A DNA stretch of 64,000 bases from Plectrocnemia conspersa (taxonomy: Eukaryota; Arthropoda; Insecta; Trichoptera; Polycentropodidae). Shown in pieces: positions 61,561 to 64,000 of this stretch (positions are counted from its first letter, which is position 1; each line of letters starts with the position of its first letter). Where the stretch lies: contig VTFK01000033.1 in assembly GCA_009617715.1 (NCBI GenBank), positions 620,001 through 684,000 on the forward strand, in the 5' to 3' direction. A model generated the notes under the pieces. It was not told where the DNA came from. It made no database searches and saw only the letters and a program-made list of their open reading frames with translations. The position numbers were made by a program, and so were the translations under genes.

Positions 61561-62900
61561 GAGTGGAAACTGTCAAAAAAATTCTCGTTTGAAAATAATT
61601 TTTTTCGCAACGCACACAATTTCCAATGACCCGAGGCTTGCTTAGTTTTGTTTTTATCAAATTAAAATGTAAAAGAAAAGGCAAAAGAAATCCAACACCG
61701 AGTGTGGGCCAAAAGCGTAATTGACGTTGAAAGAATTTCTCGTTAGAAGACGAGAAGTTTACTAGTTACAGAAAAGCGAGTCGAACAAAAGTGCGACACT
61801 AATGAAGATATCGTCTAGTTATTTTCTTGTTCTATAATTTTGCTCATTTTTCAACCACTTATAATTAAAACGAGATTTAGTTTTAATTAAATTCTATATT
61901 CAGTATTATTTTTGCTACGTAAATATCAATGATATGTAGAGATTAAAATTTATTATCATATTTTAGAGTCATATATCAATACATGAATATTTTTAAATTC
62001 AAGTAATCGACAATAAAAATTGTTAAAACTACTCTTTGTTTGGAAAGGATGCGTGCTAGTGGTTCCAACGCTTGTCATTTCAACTTCACTGCGTCATATC
62101 GATATTTACATTTCTTTGTAAATGTAATAATTTGTACATGTTTATAAAATCAACTGTTACCCGCTTTTCTGGCGTCTATTTTTTTGCAAAGTCACGCCTC
62201 TTCGATATCAAAACCTAAATTTAGGCTGAACAAAGCTACTAGAGCAATAATGCAATTTCACATTATAGAAATTTTAATTAAACTTTAACTTATTTATCGC
62301 GTGTTGCCATAATACTGGTTCGATTTTTGGATATATATTTATTTTTTATTAATGCGCATATAATAATGAATGATTATTATTATGCTAAGCTATTTTCATT
62401 CGCTTAAAAATAGATTTCGTACTCGTCAGTATCAACACATTTCAGACTAGCTTTGAAAAAATAGTTGGAGATATCGATTCATACTGAAAGTATTTATATA
62501 ATTTTATTTTAGGTATCGAACATAAAAATCTTTTCCTATAAATATATTATTGTTCCCTGCACGGAATAGCACCGTCAACCTAATTTATTTATATAAATAT
62601 TTGAATTTATAGATTGTCAGAAAGGGCTCAAAGTACAAACGGGCCGGGCACTTTTCTGCTACGTTTCGACTGTAACTTTATTGCGAGGGGTGGATGCGAC
62701 CCTTATCGTTGCCAAACTGCCCTTGCTCTCCTTTATTAATCACGCCACAACAAAGTTTCATTAACGTGCGATTCGCACGCCTTATACGTAGACCCTTACT
62801 TACAAGTCGTTATTTATAAGAGCTTTGGGAAAATTTCAGGTATTTTTCGTACAACAAAGAAATCAAGGAGCAAATCTTTGCTAAATTGCGAAATGTTTGT
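61560..62900. promoter_or_regulatory. Three less AT-rich islands, possible regulatory blocks
   Basis: Islands at 61560-61830, 62040-62240 and 62560-62900 are separated by AT-rich DNA. The last is the clearest, with homeodomain-like TTATTAATCA and CATTAA cores and gcgattcgcacgc. No open frame, repeat copy or splice-bounded exon was found. An AG|GTATCG junction after a T-rich tract at 62512 is a weak recursive-splice candidate. Confidence 0.25.
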
Positions 62901-63010
62901 ATTGAGAGAGAGAATTAGAAATGAACATGCTATGCTTTTTCTTATTTCTTATTATAATATTTTTATAACAATTAAAAATATTAAAAATGGATCTAGAAAA
63001 ATGTTTTGCC

Positions 63011-63550
63011 TGCAAATCACCGCCAGCAATTAATCGTTAGCAGTTTACTGATGAATCAATTGTTCGCATAAATAATGTACAGCCTAAAAATGTTTGCTAG
63101 TTTATTTATTGGTTGATTGACGATGTCTTAAAATATTTTTTGTAAATCAAGACGTCTTTATCAAAAAATAAGCTCAAACTCAATAGCAAATTGGCTGTTT
63201 AAACTAAAACCTAACCTTAACAAATTATTTTAAAGAATATTTAAAACCATAATTAGTTTTTGAATTTTTATTAAGTTTGGTTTGGGTTAGACTTTTTTAA
63301 TTGTTACAGTACAAGTTATATTTGCGAGCTATACATATGATTTCACTAACTAGGCTACTAAAAATGTATTAAATAATTAATTTACAATTCCTCAGGTCAA
63401 AATCAGTGAAACTATATGTATTTACTGAGCAGATCGTAAACATAACACTTATTTTCAATTCAAAATGTCAAATAAATTTATATTAATTATATGTATTTCT
63501 TGGCATTGATGCGGCGGTAATTAATTGCTGGCGGTGAATTTTACAGTACG
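63011..63550. mobile_element. About 540-bp inverted-repeat element carrying repeat A
   Basis: tcaccgccagcaattaat (63017-63034) and its exact reverse complement attaattgctggcggtga (63520-63537) form 18-bp perfect terminal repeats, with weaker pairing a few bases outward (tgcaaa/tgtaaaa). The interior (63185-63345) resembles repeat family A at 15115 and 19920. No transposase frame; a non-autonomous DNA transposon of unassigned superfamily. Confidence 0.7.
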
Positions 63551-64000
63551 TTAATTTATTTAATGCGTTTGTTTTTATCAGATATTAGATAAAATAATAT
63601 ATATTTTATTTGCTATATTTGTTTTAATATTTATTTATAAACGATCAAATGAAAAATTTAATTTAATGTGTAATAATGACATATTTACATTTATATATAA
63701 AAAAGAGATTAAAAATATATTATTATTAAATCAATAAATTTAGTTTTATAGTTAAAAAAATTATTATGTGTATAAAAAATATGCTATCAATATTTCAGTA
63801 GAATTTTTTTTTATATTATACAATATATGTTCACTATATTATACAGATTGTATATATTTAATTTTTTCTATTTTTAATTTCTAATTTATTTTGTGAATGC
63901 AATAAAGTATTATTAGTTTAAGCCAACCGATTGTTGTTATCTTAAGATTTAATTTGCCTTCTGAACTTGAATTATTAATATTCCTAATTACTTGCTTTTA
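63550..64000. other. AT-rich stretch to the window end
   Basis: No gene, exon or repeat boundary seen. Confidence 0.6.

Overview
The window looks like nuclear DNA of an insect (order not determinable). It is strongly AT-rich, has no dense coding, contains insect-type core-promoter motifs (TCAGTT initiators) and is littered with decayed jockey-like and other LINEs, hAT, mariner-like and orphan inverted-repeat elements. No complete protein-coding gene, rRNA or tRNA was found. Almost every open frame over 60 codons here is chance or transposon debris.

The best gene evidence is a plus-strand GC-rich exon at about 10550-10717. It ends in a perfect GTGAGT donor and its last residues are RRRHSWIC(G). 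The RRHSWIC string is the N-terminal signature of long-form cAMP phosphodiesterase PDE4 (human PDE4D3 reads FRRHSWICFDVDNG, with Ser13 a PKA site), so I infer that this is the 5' alternative-exon region of the insect PDE4 gene, dunce. Further plus-strand signals fit one giant multi-promoter gene: a possible non-coding first exon near 6420-6531; a textbook recursive (zero-length) splice site at 44947/44948; an alternative first coding exon at 51585-51802 with its own GC-rich promoter, ending in the same splice phase as the 10.7 kb exon; and a 38-nt microexon candidate at 58015-58052. The conserved UCR1/UCR2 and catalytic exons are not seen and would lie beyond the right edge.

Layout: 1-6.3 kb AT-rich flank or intron with one less AT-rich island; 6.3-10.7 kb candidate leader exon, degenerate tandem repeat, then the PDE4 exon; 10.7-51 kb a presumed giant intron holding LINE remnants (11.5, 22.2, 28.9, 41.5, 43.6 kb), a 267-bp near-perfect palindrome (20.3 kb), a 1.08-kb terminal-inverted-repeat element (23.7-24.8 kb), a (TA)n tract (34 kb), a 535-bp tandem duplication (34.4-35.5 kb), nested insertions (43.2-44.2 kb), the recursive splice site (44.9 kb) and several low-AT islands that look like regulatory or conserved non-coding blocks; 51.2-51.8 kb the second promoter and exon; 52.4-54.6 kb transposon pseudogenes; 58-64 kb the microexon candidate, more islands and a final inverted-repeat element.

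If the dunce reading is right, the region sets which N-terminus the cAMP phosphodiesterase receives, through alternative promoters, and helps remove a very long intron stepwise. All functional statements beyond the visible motifs are inference, and no database search was possible.
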